Positions 1-7,852 of a stretch of 47,208 nucleotides of DNA are shown here, in pieces. The stretch is taken from positions 1 through 47,208 of the forward strand of contig CANJQJ010000020.1 in the NCBI GenBank assembly GCA_947476425.1. The letters are read 5' to 3'. The position numbers and the translations under genes are program-made. The notes below the pieces were generated by a model. It saw only the letters and a list, made by a program, of their open reading frames with translations, ran no database searches and was not told the origin of the DNA. Numbering within the stretch: position 1 is the stretch's first letter; every line of letters starts with the position of its first letter. This DNA comes from Sphingomonadaceae bacterium. GTDB lineage: Bacteria; Pseudomonadota; Alphaproteobacteria; Sphingomonadales; Sphingomonadaceae.

Positions 1-169
1 CGATATCATCGCCGTTGGTGGGGGTCGCTTGTGGCATTTTGTGCCTCGCTGTGGGGCTGGTCTAGACACCCAACTTCCTACATCAAGTCAGTGCTTTAAG
101 CCACTCCCGCCAACCCTTCAGTAAGGCCTCGGTGAATAATCCGGGCTAAAGCGCGTTGGCGCGCTCGAA

Positions 170-997
170 GTGAATGGCGTGTGGAAGCTGACCAGCAACA
201 GCTCTTATTTCTGGGGCATATCCACGATGCACCATGAGCGAGAGCACTTCACGCTGCTCAACGACTACACATGGTCGTTCAGTTTCAATTTCGACGGCAA
301 GGCGGCTGAATCGAGACTTCATCTCAAGCCAGTTCCCGGCAGGCACTGGCGCTGGATCAGGTCGACCGACCGCGATTCGGAATCGCTGACCTACGATCCA
401 GCGACCGAGGAAACATGGATCGGATATGAGGGATCCAGCTCGATTCGCCGCTATAGCCCCCGCCTGGGTCGGCAAGTAGGCTGGGTCGCGCCCCCGCTCA
501 TGCGGCGCTGGCCGGAAAATGCTGGCCCCGAGGCAATGGTGCGGCTGGCGGACGGGCGCTTCATCGTGTTCAGCGAGGAAGCGGACGGGCCGCAATCCTC
601 TCACGCGGCGGTGATGTTCCCGGGGGACCCGGTACTCAATCCGCGCAGTGGCACCGAGTTCTTCTATCGGCCGCCGCCGGGCTACGATGCCACGGATGCC
701 GCGCAGCTGCCCGACGGACGCGTGCTTGTCCTGAACCGGCATTTCTCGTTGCTGGATGGCTTGTCGGCGGCGCTGACGCTGGTTGATCCCCGGGATATCG
801 CGCCCGAACGAATCGTCGATGGCCGAATTGTCGCGATACTGGCCGCGCCGCTTACCGTCGATAATATGGAAGCGCTATCGGTTGAACGCAGCAAAGCGGG
901 CAAAGTCGTCATCTGGATCATGTCCGATGATAACTTCAACCCGCTTCAGCAAACGCTGCTGATGAAATTCACGCTGGATCCAGCGCAAATCCGATAG
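170..997 (+). CDS. Esterase-like activity of phytase family protein, 5' end probably disrupted
   Basis: The protein resembles the phytase-like esterase family, predicted exported phosphoesterase-like beta-propellers of unproven substrate. Family-like features are the opening GVWKLTSNSSYFWGIS, the following FTLLNDYTW, a PEAMVRLADGRFIVFSE stretch, ATDAAQLPDGRVLVLNR, and NMEALSVER near the C-terminus. The only usable start in this frame is the GTG at 170, which gives 275 residues with no signal peptide, whereas family members normally have one. Upstream, a hydrophobic leader is readable in another frame (1-96), and a linker in a third frame leads into LKRVGALEVNGVW, so the true N-terminus seems broken by frameshifts. 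The gene converges on rpmB, with stops one base apart. The family call is by eye and the exact substrate is unknown. Confidence 0.6.
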   Translation: MNGVWKLTSNSSYFWGISTMHHEREHFTLLNDYTWSFSFNFDGKAAESRLHLKPVPGRHWRWIRSTDRDSESLTYDPATEETWIGYEGSSSIRRYSPRLGRQVGWVAPPLMRRWPENAGPEAMVRLADGRFIVFSEEADGPQSSHAAVMFPGDPVLNPRSGTEFFYRPPPGYDATDAAQLPDGRVLVLNRHFSLLDGLSAALTLVDPRDIAPERIVDGRIVAILAAPLTVDNMEALSVERSKAGKVVIWIMSDDNFNPLQQTLLMKFTLDPAQIR

Positions 998-998
998 T

Positions 999-1283
999 TC
1001 AGGCGGCTGCCTTCTTGGAAACTTCGCGCTTCAGGCGACGGGCACGGAGCGAAAGCTTCGTGTCCTCGGTCTTCAGCAGCCAGTTATCGAGGCCGCCGAC
1101 ATGTTCGACCGAACGCAAGCCGTGCGTCGAAACGCGAAGGCGAACGCTCTTGCCGAGCGAATCGGAGATGAGCGAGACATTCTGCAGATTAGGCAGAAAC
1201 GTCCGCCTGGTCCTGTTGTTGGCGTGGGAAACATTGTTGCCCACCTGACGGGTCTTGCCGGTCAGTTCGCAAATACGCGACAT
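999..1283 (-). CDS. rpmB: 50S ribosomal protein L28
   Basis: Structural protein of the large ribosomal subunit. The N-terminus [20 protein letters not shown] and the block [13 protein letters not shown] are diagnostic of L28, followed by the basic [22 protein letters not shown] region. At 94 residues it has the length usual in alphaproteobacteria, with a lysine/alanine-rich C-terminal tail. The ATG is at 1283-1281. It is transcribed alone, divergent from the small membrane protein at 1427 and convergent with the phytase-like gene. L28 is housekeeping, so the call is firm. Confidence 0.97.
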   Translation of the reverse strand: MSRICELTGKTRQVGNNVSHANNRTRRTFLPNLQNVSLISDSLGKSVRLRVSTHGLRSVEHVGGLDNWLLKTEDTKLSLRARRLKREVSKKAAA

Positions 1284-1426
1284 GTTGTTCGTCCTGGTAT
1301 TGGGTTGCCCGGAAAGCCGTGGGCCCTAAAGGGCGCTGCCAGATTCGTCAAGCAGAACCACGCATGCTTGCAACCCGAACCATTACGACGCGTTGACTGG
1401 ACGGAAAACAAAGCAGGAGTCTACGC

Positions 1427-1720
1427 ATGCGAGGTCTCATTATCGCCGCCGTCCTGATCGTGGCCGTGGTCGCGATCTTCGCCTTCGGGCTGGTGAACAT
1501 CAACCAGACCAAGGAAACAAGGCTGCCCCAGGTGGCCGTACAGGGCGGACAGGCACCGGCGTTCGACGTGGATACGGCCAAGGTCGATGTAGGCACCCGT
1601 AAGGCTTCAGTGGATGTGCCGGTCATGGGCACCAAGGAGACCAAGATCGACGTTCCCGTGGTTGGCACCAAGAAGGAATCGATCGATCTTCCGACGGTGG
1701 ACGTCAAGAAAGCCCAGTGA
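1427..1720 (+). CDS. Small membrane-anchored protein with 12-residue repeats
   Basis: A 97-residue protein that I cannot assign to a named family. Residues 3-22 form one strongly hydrophobic helix, an uncleaved anchor or signal, followed by an exported domain. The C-terminal half holds near-repeats of about 12 residues: VDVPVMGTKETK, IDVPVVGTKKES, IDLPTVDVKKA. Alternating hydrophobic and charged residues suggest beta-strands. An AGGAG ribosome site precedes the ATG by 8 bases. It lies between rpmB (divergent) and tadA (same strand, 57 bases downstream) and may be cotranscribed with tadA. Function unknown. Confidence 0.8.
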   Translation: MRGLIIAAVLIVAVVAIFAFGLVNINQTKETRLPQVAVQGGQAPAFDVDTAKVDVGTRKASVDVPVMGTKETKIDVPVVGTKKESIDLPTVDVKKAQ

Positions 1721-1777
1721 TTCGAACTCGGGCGGGGAAGCTCTCGTCAAGCTCCCCCTCCGCGGTTATGCGGAGGG

Positions 1778-2257
1778 ATGAGTTTTCCCTTGCCTGCACC
1801 CATGTCGCGCGCGCTCGCGCAGGCGGCTGAAGCTGCGCTCGGAGGCGCAGTGCCGGTGGGAGCGGTGGTGGTTCGTGATGGCGAAATCGTCGCCGTAGCG
1901 GCCAATGCCCCGCCCGGCGGGTGCGATCCCACCGCGCATGCCGAGATGCTGGCGATTCGTGCTGCGGCGAAGGCATTGGGCACCGATCGACTTGATGGTT
2001 GCGACCTTTGGGTCACGCTTGAGCCTTGTGCGATGTGTGCCGGCGCAATTGCCCATGCGCGCATCGCACGGCTCTATTATGCGGCGGAAGACCCGAAGGG
2101 CGGGGCTGTCGAGCATGGTCCCCGCTTTTTTGCCCAGCCGACCTGCCATCATCGCCCCGAAATCTATGGCGGGATCGGCGCGGTCGAATCGGCGGGCTTG
2201 CTCAGGCGCTTTTTCGCGGCGCGACGCGCGGGATTCGATCAAACCCGCTCATCCTGA
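1778..2257 (+). CDS. tadA: tRNA-specific adenosine deaminase (A34 to inosine)
   Basis: Cytoplasmic zinc deaminase that converts adenosine 34 of tRNA-Arg(ACG) to inosine. The cytidine/deoxycytidylate deaminase fold is clear: VPVGAVVV near residue 25, the zinc/proton-shuttle motif TAHAEM (His54, Glu56) and the PCAMCAGAI motif (Cys84, Cys87). The 159-residue length is normal. The start at 1778 keeps the conserved FPLPAPM N-terminus, although GGAGGG directly abuts the ATG; an internal ATG at 1802 would remove that segment. The TGA stop lies inside the left arm of a dispersed inverted repeat, so the last residues are set by the repeat. A general nucleoside or guanine deaminase is less likely. Confidence 0.9.
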   Translation: MSFPLPAPMSRALAQAAEAALGGAVPVGAVVVRDGEIVAVAANAPPGGCDPTAHAEMLAIRAAAKALGTDRLDGCDLWVTLEPCAMCAGAIAHARIARLYYAAEDPKGGAVEHGPRFFAQPTCHHRPEIYGGIGAVESAGLLRRFFAARRAGFDQTRSS

Positions 2258-2349
2258 GGAGGGACTGAGCCTGTCGAAGCCCCGTCTCGAAGGACTGCAC
2301 CGGAGCGTCCTTCGAGACGACAAGCTCAATGGCTCCTCAGGATGAGCGG
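2245..2349. repeat. Dispersed nested inverted repeat (CTCATCCTGAGGA type)
   Basis: Perfect 16-bp outer arms lie at 2245-2260 and 2334-2349, and a second pair of arms (CGTCTCGAAGGA and its complement) at about 2283-2294 and 2308-2319. The RNA could form a long two-part hairpin. It lies between tadA and the convergent DUF423 gene and could terminate both transcripts, although no T-tract follows. The left arm contains the tadA stop codon. Confidence 0.85.
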
Positions 2350-2380
2350 ATAAAATGATTCCGTCTCGCCACTGCTGCGT

Positions 2381-2722
2381 TCAGCCCAACGCCGCTAGCG
2401 CGAGCATCGCCCAGCCGATGATGAAGGCGCTGCCGCCTATCGGGGTGATTGCGCCCAGCCAGTGCGGGGCGCCGAGCGCCATTGCGTAGAGCGTTCCGGC
2501 AAAGATGGCGCCGCCGAGGAGGAACAGGAAGGCGACGAAGCGGCCGCGCGGCTGGTTGATGATCGCGAGCGCAGCGACGGCGTGGAGGAGCTGATATTGC
2601 GCGCCGGTGTGAAGCCACTCCACGGCCTTGCCGCTGGCACCGTGGGCGGCGAAGGCGCCTGCCGCCACGGCGACCGCGCCGGAAAGGGCAGCGAACACCA
2701 CCAGCGCCCGATTCTGCTTCAT
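2381..2722 (-). CDS. DUF423 family integral membrane protein
   Basis: A 113-residue protein with four predicted membrane helices, an NRALVVFAALSGAVAVAAGAF start and an AAHGASGKAVEWLHTGAQYQLLHA loop typical of DUF423 (E. coli YgdD-like). The role of this family is unknown. The ATG overlaps the stop of the upstream antiporter gene in an ATGA arrangement (2722-2719), which implies translational coupling. It is the last gene of the minus-strand cluster running from about 4.9 kb, and its stop faces the inverted repeat at 2245-2349. Confidence 0.88.
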   Translation of the reverse strand: MKQNRALVVFAALSGAVAVAAGAFAAHGASGKAVEWLHTGAQYQLLHAVAALAIINQPRGRFVAFLFLLGGAIFAGTLYAMALGAPHWLGAITPIGGSAFIIGWAMLALAALG

Positions 2723-4473
2723 TCCCTGCGCTCCTCTTCCGGCCTGAAGATCATATCCTGCCCAGCATGAAGGTCGCCTTCGGCAAGTTGCAGGTCAAGC
2801 CGGTCGAGATCGCGGCGGCGATAATCGGTTTCGACCTTGTCGATTTCGTCATCGGGGAATCCAAGCGCATCAAGCGCGAGGCGACCCATGGAGACGGCGG
2901 ATTCATAGACTTCGCGAACGCTGATGAGATCGAGCCCGTCCAGCGCCATGAGTTGCCGCCGATCGAAAACCCGGACGAGGACCGCAGCTTGGGGAAAGGC
3001 TTCCAGCACGGGCTTGATCTGGTCTTCGGTGAGGCTGGCGTCGTCGATGCAGAAGAGGATGGTGCGGGTGTCTTCGGCCCCTGCCTGGCGGAGCAACTCG
3101 ACTCGCGTGCCGTCGCCATAATGGACTCGTGTCCCGAAGCTTTGCGAGACATCGATCTGCTGGGGCTTCAAATCGATCAGCGTGACCGTGACCTCACGTG
3201 CGGCCAGCATCTGGGCGACTGTCTGGCCAAAACGACCATAGCCAACCACGATCGCGCTGGCAGTGCCGGTTCCATCGGGGCCATCGCGCGTGCCCTCCAC
3301 AGTCGGTCGAACGAAGCGGCGGGCGACCATCATCAAGATCGGCGTGGTCGCCATCGACAGCGTTACGACGGCGCCGAACAGGCTTGCGGCTTCCGGCGCG
3401 ATCAATTGTGCCGCCTGGGCCTGACCGAACAGCACGAAGCCGAATTCGCCACCCTGGCTCAGCAGCATTCCAAGGCCGAGCGCCTGGCGGGCGCCGGCGC
3501 CGAACAGGCGGGCGAGGCCGTAGAGCACGGCGGTCTTGGTGAGGATGAGCGCGGCCGCCATGCCGAATACGAAGAAGGGGCGCTGTGCGATGCCGTGGAG
3601 ATCGAGCATTATGCCGACGGCAAGGAAGAACAGGCCGAGCAGGATCGTGCGGAACGGCTCGACATCGGCTTCGAGTTCGTGGCGATAAGGCGAATCCGCT
3701 AGCATCACGCCAGCGACGAAGGCGCCGAGCGCTGCTGACAGGTGAAGCGATTGCATGACGGTAGCGGCGGTGAGGACAGTGAACAGACCGGCGGCGACAA
3801 AGAGTTCGCGCTCGCCGAGGCTGCCGATCAGCTTGAACAGGGGATTGAGGATGTAGCGGCCAGCGAGGACGAGCCCTGCGACGGCCAGCACGGTATAGAT
3901 TCCGAGTTGCCAGCCGGGCGGTGTGCTTGGATCGGCGGGGGAGCGCGACATCGCCGCGACGATGGTGATCAGCGGGACGATCGAGAGATCCTGGAAGAGC
4001 AGGATCGAGAAGGCGCGCTCGCCATAGGGGGTGTTGAGCCGCCCGGTCGAACGCAGCATCGGCAGGACCTGTGCGGTCGATGACAAGGCGAGCGGAAGGC
4101 CTAGCGCGATTGCGGCCTCGGTGCTGAAGCCGGTGAAGAGATAGATGACGCCGGCGAGCGCGAGCCCGGTGACGGTGACTTGCGCGAGGCCGAGGCCGAA
4201 AATGTCGCGGCGCAGGCGCCACAGGCGGTTGGGATGAAGTTCGAGCCCGACGAGGAAGAGCAGCAGCACGATGCCGAGCTCGGCAAAATTGAGCTTGTCG
4301 GCAGCACCGCCCACGAGGCCGAAGCCCTGGGGGCCGATCAGCGCGCCAGCGACGAGGTAGCCGAGCACGGCGCCAAGCCCGAAACGGCGGAAAAGCAGGA
4401 CGAAGGCAAGCGCTGCGCCGAGAAGGACGACGCCTTCGCGCAGGACGAGAAACACTTCGTCAGCGTGGCTCAC
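2719..4473 (-). CDS. Kef-type monovalent cation:proton antiporter (CPA2 family)
   Basis: Inner-membrane K+/H+ or Na+/H+ antiporter with a regulatory nucleotide-binding domain. The first ~390 residues are hydrophobic, with about 12 helices and motifs such as LGYLVAGALIGPQGFG, LSSTAQVLPML and LLSQGGEFGFVLFGQA. A RCK/TrkA-N Rossmann domain begins at IVVGYGRFGQ and runs through VHYGDGTR. The start is set at the GTG 4473-4471: it forms a GTGA overlap with the stop of the IscU-like gene and gives VSHADEVFLVLREG, while the longer ATG-started frame (4584) adds only a basic, unconserved leader. Length is 584 residues, near the KefB/KefC norm. No KefF/KefG ancillary gene is visible, so the glutathione-gated subtype is not assigned. 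Confidence 0.92.
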   Translation of the reverse strand: MSHADEVFLVLREGVVLLGAALAFVLLFRRFGLGAVLGYLVAGALIGPQGFGLVGGAADKLNFAELGIVLLLFLVGLELHPNRLWRLRRDIFGLGLAQVTVTGLALAGVIYLFTGFSTEAAIALGLPLALSSTAQVLPMLRSTGRLNTPYGERAFSILLFQDLSIVPLITIVAAMSRSPADPSTPPGWQLGIYTVLAVAGLVLAGRYILNPLFKLIGSLGERELFVAAGLFTVLTAATVMQSLHLSAALGAFVAGVMLADSPYRHELEADVEPFRTILLGLFFLAVGIMLDLHGIAQRPFFVFGMAAALILTKTAVLYGLARLFGAGARQALGLGMLLSQGGEFGFVLFGQAQAAQLIAPEAASLFGAVVTLSMATTPILMMVARRFVRPTVEGTRDGPDGTGTASAIVVGYGRFGQTVAQMLAAREVTVTLIDLKPQQIDVSQSFGTRVHYGDGTRVELLRQAGAEDTRTILFCIDDASLTEDQIKPVLEAFPQAAVLVRVFDRRQLMALDGLDLISVREVYESAVSMGRLALDALGFPDDEIDKVETDYRRRDLDRLDLQLAEGDLHAGQDMIFRPEEERRE

Positions 4474-4898
4474 GTGTTGCTCGCGTTTCGTGCCGCCTCG
4501 GCTACGGCTTCGAAGGCGAGGCGGATCGAGGGATGGCGGGCGCTGTGCGGCCGGGCGGGCGCGAAGATCGCAAGGCCGGGCCACTCGCCCGGATCGTCGC
4601 GGGTTCCGGCAAGGAAGGCAGCGAGCGCATCGCGTGCGGCCTCGAGTTCGGGGAGCGTGCGGCCGATGGCATGTTCGCCCATCAGCGCCGCCGAGGCCTG
4701 CCCGAGCGCGCAGGCGCGGACCTCCTGGCCGAGCTCGGAGACGCGGCCCTGGTCATCGAGCATCACGTCGACGGTGACTCGGCTGCCGCAGACCGGGGAG
4801 CGCCGCTCGGCCGTGGCTTGTGGCGCATCCAGCCGTTGCTGATGCGGGATACTGGTGGCGAGACGAAGGATCGTACTGTTGTAGAGTGCGGCGGACAT
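4470..4898 (-). CDS. IscU/NifU-N-like iron-sulfur scaffold protein with an incomplete ligand set
   Basis: A 142-residue protein aligning with the IscU/NifU N-terminal fold: ALYNSTILRLATSIPHQQRLD at the N-terminus, CGSR at Cys37, ACALGQAS at Cys63, and an RHPSIRLAFEA helix near the end. The first two cysteines fall at the same numbers as in IscU, but the third cysteine (about residue 106 in IscU) is absent and the Asp after Cys37 is Ser39. The protein may not hold a standard cluster. It is separated from cvpA by 26 bases and overlaps the antiporter start, so it is probably cotranscribed with membrane proteins and not with an isc or suf operon. Family confident, biochemical role uncertain. Confidence 0.82.
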   Translation of the reverse strand: MSAALYNSTILRLATSIPHQQRLDAPQATAERRSPVCGSRVTVDVMLDDQGRVSELGQEVRACALGQASAALMGEHAIGRTLPELEAARDALAAFLAGTRDDPGEWPGLAIFAPARPHSARHPSIRLAFEAVAEAARNASNT

Positions 4899-4924
4899 TT
4901 GCCTGATGTAGGAGCCGGATCGCC

Positions 4925-5482
4925 TCAGGTCGAGGCTGCGTTGCCCGCGACCGACTTATTTCCCTTGTCCTTGTCGGCGGGGTGGCGGCGGGTCTCGACG
5001 AAATCGACGATCGCGCGGCTCGACGCCACGAGCAAGGTATGGCTGCGCGATTTCGCGAGCCATTCTGGCGCCTTGCTGCTCCCGCCGTAAACCGTGCCAT
5101 AGGCAAGGTTGAACAGCAGGAAGCCGAGGGTGGCGATGATCAATCCCTTGAGCGCGCCGAAGCCGAAGCCGAGCGCGCGATCGAGCGGGCCGAGGACCGA
5201 CTGCCGAATGCGTGCGCCGAGCGATCCGGCGATGAGCTTGCCGATCAGGAAGACGCCGCCGAAGACGAGCGCGAAGGCGAGGATTGCGGCGCCTGAATCG
5301 GTGCCGGTCCAGACCGCCATGCGGGCCTCGACGGGGGTGTAGAAGAGCTTGAGCGCGACGATCGCCGCTGCCCAGGAGAAAAGGCCGATCACCTCAGTGG
5401 CGAAGCCGCGGATGGCGCCGAAGATACCGAAGCCGCCCACCAGGAGCAGAACGATGATGTCGAGTGTGGTGAGGCTGGGCAT
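4925..5482 (-). CDS. CvpA family membrane protein
   Basis: A 185-residue inner-membrane protein with four hydrophobic helices within residues 8-130, starting SLTTLDIIVLLLVGGFGIFGAIRGF, the hallmark of the CvpA/colicin V production family. A charged cytoplasmic tail (RRHPADKDKGNK) follows. In E. coli CvpA supports envelope homeostasis and bile resistance; its role here is inferred only. It begins 9 bases after the radA stop, so radA-cvpA is likely one transcript, with the IscU-like gene next. Confidence 0.9.
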   Translation of the reverse strand: MPSLTTLDIIVLLLVGGFGIFGAIRGFATEVIGLFSWAAAIVALKLFYTPVEARMAVWTGTDSGAAILAFALVFGGVFLIGKLIAGSLGARIRQSVLGPLDRALGFGFGALKGLIIATLGFLLFNLAYGTVYGGSSKAPEWLAKSRSHTLLVASSRAIVDFVETRRHPADKDKGNKSVAGNAAST

Positions 5483-5491
5483 TGGCGAGGG

Positions 5492-6862
5492 CTAGCCGCG
5501 CCCCAGCAGATGGTCAACGAGATTGCCGAGTTGCGCGAAGCCGTGGAGGCGAATGCCCGAGCCCTTGTCGGCCAGGCTGGCGGGGACAAGCGCCGAATCG
5601 AAGCCGAGCTTGGCGGCTTCCTTGAGGCGAAGCCCGCCATGGGCGACTGGGCGAAGCTCACCGGAAAGCGCCACTTCGCCAAAGGCGACGGCGAGCGTCG
5701 GGACCGGGCGCTCGGCAAGCGCTGAGACGAGTGCCGCGGCGACGGCAAGATCGGCGGCGGGATCGGAAAGCCGATAGCCGCCGGCAATGTTGAGATAGAC
5801 TTCGGCAGTCGAGAAACTGAGCCCGCAGCGCGCTTCGAGGACGGCGAGGATCATCGCGAGACGGCCCGAATCCCAGCCGACGACGGCGCGGCGAGGGGTG
5901 GCGCCGCTCGCGAGGCGGACGGTGAGCGCCTGGATTTCGACGAGGACCGGGCGCGTGCCTTCCATCGCTGGGAAAACCGTTGTGCCGGCGACCGCGTCGC
6001 CGCGCGCGGTGAGGAACAGGGCGCTCGGGTTGGCGATTTCGTCGAGACCGTCCTCGCCCATCGCGAAGACGCCGATCTCGTCGGTGCCGCCGAAGCGATT
6101 CTTGATCGCGCGGAGGATTCGATACTGATGGCTGCGCTCGCCTTCGAAGGCGAGGACGGTATCGACCATATGCTCGAGCACGCGTGGCCCCGCGATCGTA
6201 CCGTCCTTGGTGACATGGCCGACGAGCATGACGGCGGTGCCGCGCTCCTTGGCGAAGCGGATCAGCTCCTGCGCCGAAGCGCGGACCTGGCTGACGGTGC
6301 CGGGCGCGCCTTCGATAAGATCGCTGTGCATCGTCTGGATCGAATCGATGACGAGGAAATCCGGGGCTTCCTTGCCGCTGAAGGTGGTGAGGATATCGCG
6401 CACCGACGTCGCCGCCGCGAGACGAACGGGTGCATCGCCGAGCCCGAGCCGCTGCGCGCGCAGGCGGACCTGATCGGCGGCCTCCTCACCCGAAATATAG
6501 GCGACGCTGTGGCCGGCACGCGCAATCCGAGCAGCGGCCTGGAGCAGCAAGGTTGACTTGCCGATGCCGGGATCGCCGCCGATCAGCGTCGCCGAGCCGG
6601 GGACGAGACCGCCGCCGAGCGCGCGATCGAACTCGACGATGCCGGTCGGCGTGCGTGGGGGGAGCGGGATATCGGCGTCGAGCCCGACAAGCTGGATCGA
6701 TCGCCCGCCGCCCTGGAGATTGTGGCGCTGGGAAAAGACGGTGACGTTCGACGCTTCCTCAAGAAGCGTGTTCCATTCGGCGCAATCGACGCACTGGCCC
6801 TGCCACTTGGAGGCGACCGAGCCGCAGGCTTGGCAGACATAGCGTTTCTGGGGCTTGGCCAT
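5492..6862 (-). CDS. radA: DNA repair protein RadA
   Basis: RecA-related branch-migration helicase acting in recombinational repair. From the ATG at 6862 the protein is 456 residues: an N-terminal C4 zinc finger (Cys10, Cys13, Cys24, Cys27), a RecA-like core with Walker A GDPGIGKST and the RadA signature KNRFG, then a Lon-protease-like C-terminal domain. An earlier in-frame ATG at 6904 would add 14 residues before the conserved MAKPQKRYVCQACG start and is not chosen. It heads the minus-strand radA-cvpA cluster and is divergent from ku, putting two repair genes back to back across about 120 bases. Confidence 0.96.
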   Translation of the reverse strand: MAKPQKRYVCQACGSVASKWQGQCVDCAEWNTLLEEASNVTVFSQRHNLQGGGRSIQLVGLDADIPLPPRTPTGIVEFDRALGGGLVPGSATLIGGDPGIGKSTLLLQAAARIARAGHSVAYISGEEAADQVRLRAQRLGLGDAPVRLAAATSVRDILTTFSGKEAPDFLVIDSIQTMHSDLIEGAPGTVSQVRASAQELIRFAKERGTAVMLVGHVTKDGTIAGPRVLEHMVDTVLAFEGERSHQYRILRAIKNRFGGTDEIGVFAMGEDGLDEIANPSALFLTARGDAVAGTTVFPAMEGTRPVLVEIQALTVRLASGATPRRAVVGWDSGRLAMILAVLEARCGLSFSTAEVYLNIAGGYRLSDPAADLAVAAALVSALAERPVPTLAVAFGEVALSGELRPVAHGGLRLKEAAKLGFDSALVPASLADKGSGIRLHGFAQLGNLVDHLLGRG

Positions 6863-6925
6863 GCGGTCTCCGAACGTGAACGAAGCGGGAACATAGCGTT
6901 GCAAATCGCCGATGTCGAGGGGTTG

Positions 6926-6950
6926 GGAACCGGAAGGGCGGGTTGGCGAT
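6926..6950 (+). promoter_or_regulatory. Possible EcfG-type general stress promoter upstream of ku
   Basis: GGAAC (6926-6930), a 16-base spacer and CGAT (6947-6950) resemble the alphaproteobacterial EcfG consensus GGAAC-N16/17-CGTT, with one mismatch in the -10 element. The predicted start would lie about 25 bases before the ku ATG. Weak by itself, but stress control of a ku/ligD pair has precedent in Sinorhizobium meliloti. Confidence 0.3.
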
Positions 6951-6982
6951 TGAGTCGGCGGTTATGAAAGGCTGGTCGAGAG

Positions 6983-7852
6983 ATGGCGGCGCGCGCTTAT
7001 TGGCAGGGGCAGATCAGGCTGGCGCTGGTCTCGATTCCGGTGGAAGTCTATTCGGCCACGCGGAGTGGCGCTTCGATCGCTTTTCGCCAGATTCACGAAC
7101 CATCGGGCAAGCCGGTCCATTATGAAAAGGTCGTGCAAGGCATCGGCCCGATCGATCCCGACGAGATCATGAAGGGCTTCGAATACAAGAAGGGCGCCTA
7201 TGTCCTGCTCGACGAGGAGGAGATCGCAGCGGTCAAGCTCGAGAGCAAGCGAACGCTGGAGCTGACGCAGTTCGTCGATAATGACGGCATCGATCCGATC
7301 TATTTCGACAAGCCCTATTATGTCGTTCCCGCCGACGATCTTGCCGAGGAAGCCTTCATCGTGTTGCGTGAGGCGCTGCGCAAGGCGCGCAAGATCGGCA
7401 TCGGGCAGCTTGCGATGCGCGGGCGCGAATATGTCGTGAGCCTCAAGCCTTGTGGACGGGGGATGGTGCTCGAAACGTTGCGCTATGACGACGAACTCAA
7501 CAAGGCGGCATCCTATTTCCGTTCGATCGGGGAGGCGAAGCCTGACGTGGAGCTACTCGAACTCGCGACGACGCTGATCGATCGCCGCAGCGGAAAGTTC
7601 GACGCGGCGGAATATAAGGATCGCTACGTCGATGCGCTGAAGGCGCTGATCGAGCGCAAGCTCGAAGGCAAGGGCACCAAGGTCGAGCCCGAGGAGGACG
7701 GGCCAGCGCGCAAGGGCAGCAATGTCATCGACCTGATGGCGGCGCTGAAGAAATCGGTGGATTCGCCGGCGCGCGCAACGCCCCGCGCCAAAACGGCCGC
7801 GAAGCCGGCCGCGAAGGCTGCGGCCAAGCCGCGTAGCCGGAAGCGCGCCTGA
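6983..7852 (+). CDS. ku: Ku protein, bacterial non-homologous end joining
   Basis: Homodimeric DNA-end-binding ring protein that recruits LigD in bacterial NHEJ. The start MAARAYWQGQIRLALVSIPV and the block SGKPVHYEKVVQGIGPID match the bacterial Ku core, which spans residues 1 to about 260. The C-terminus (about 265-289) is an Ala/Lys/Arg-rich, histone-like tail that in other Ku proteins contacts DNA or LigD. Length 289 is typical. The stop shares one base with the ligD ATG (TGATG), so the pair is translationally coupled. Divergent from radA. Confidence 0.96.
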   Translation: MAARAYWQGQIRLALVSIPVEVYSATRSGASIAFRQIHEPSGKPVHYEKVVQGIGPIDPDEIMKGFEYKKGAYVLLDEEEIAAVKLESKRTLELTQFVDNDGIDPIYFDKPYYVVPADDLAEEAFIVLREALRKARKIGIGQLAMRGREYVVSLKPCGRGMVLETLRYDDELNKAASYFRSIGEAKPDVELLELATTLIDRRSGKFDAAEYKDRYVDALKALIERKLEGKGTKVEPEEDGPARKGSNVIDLMAALKKSVDSPARATPRAKTAAKPAAKAAAKPRSRKRA

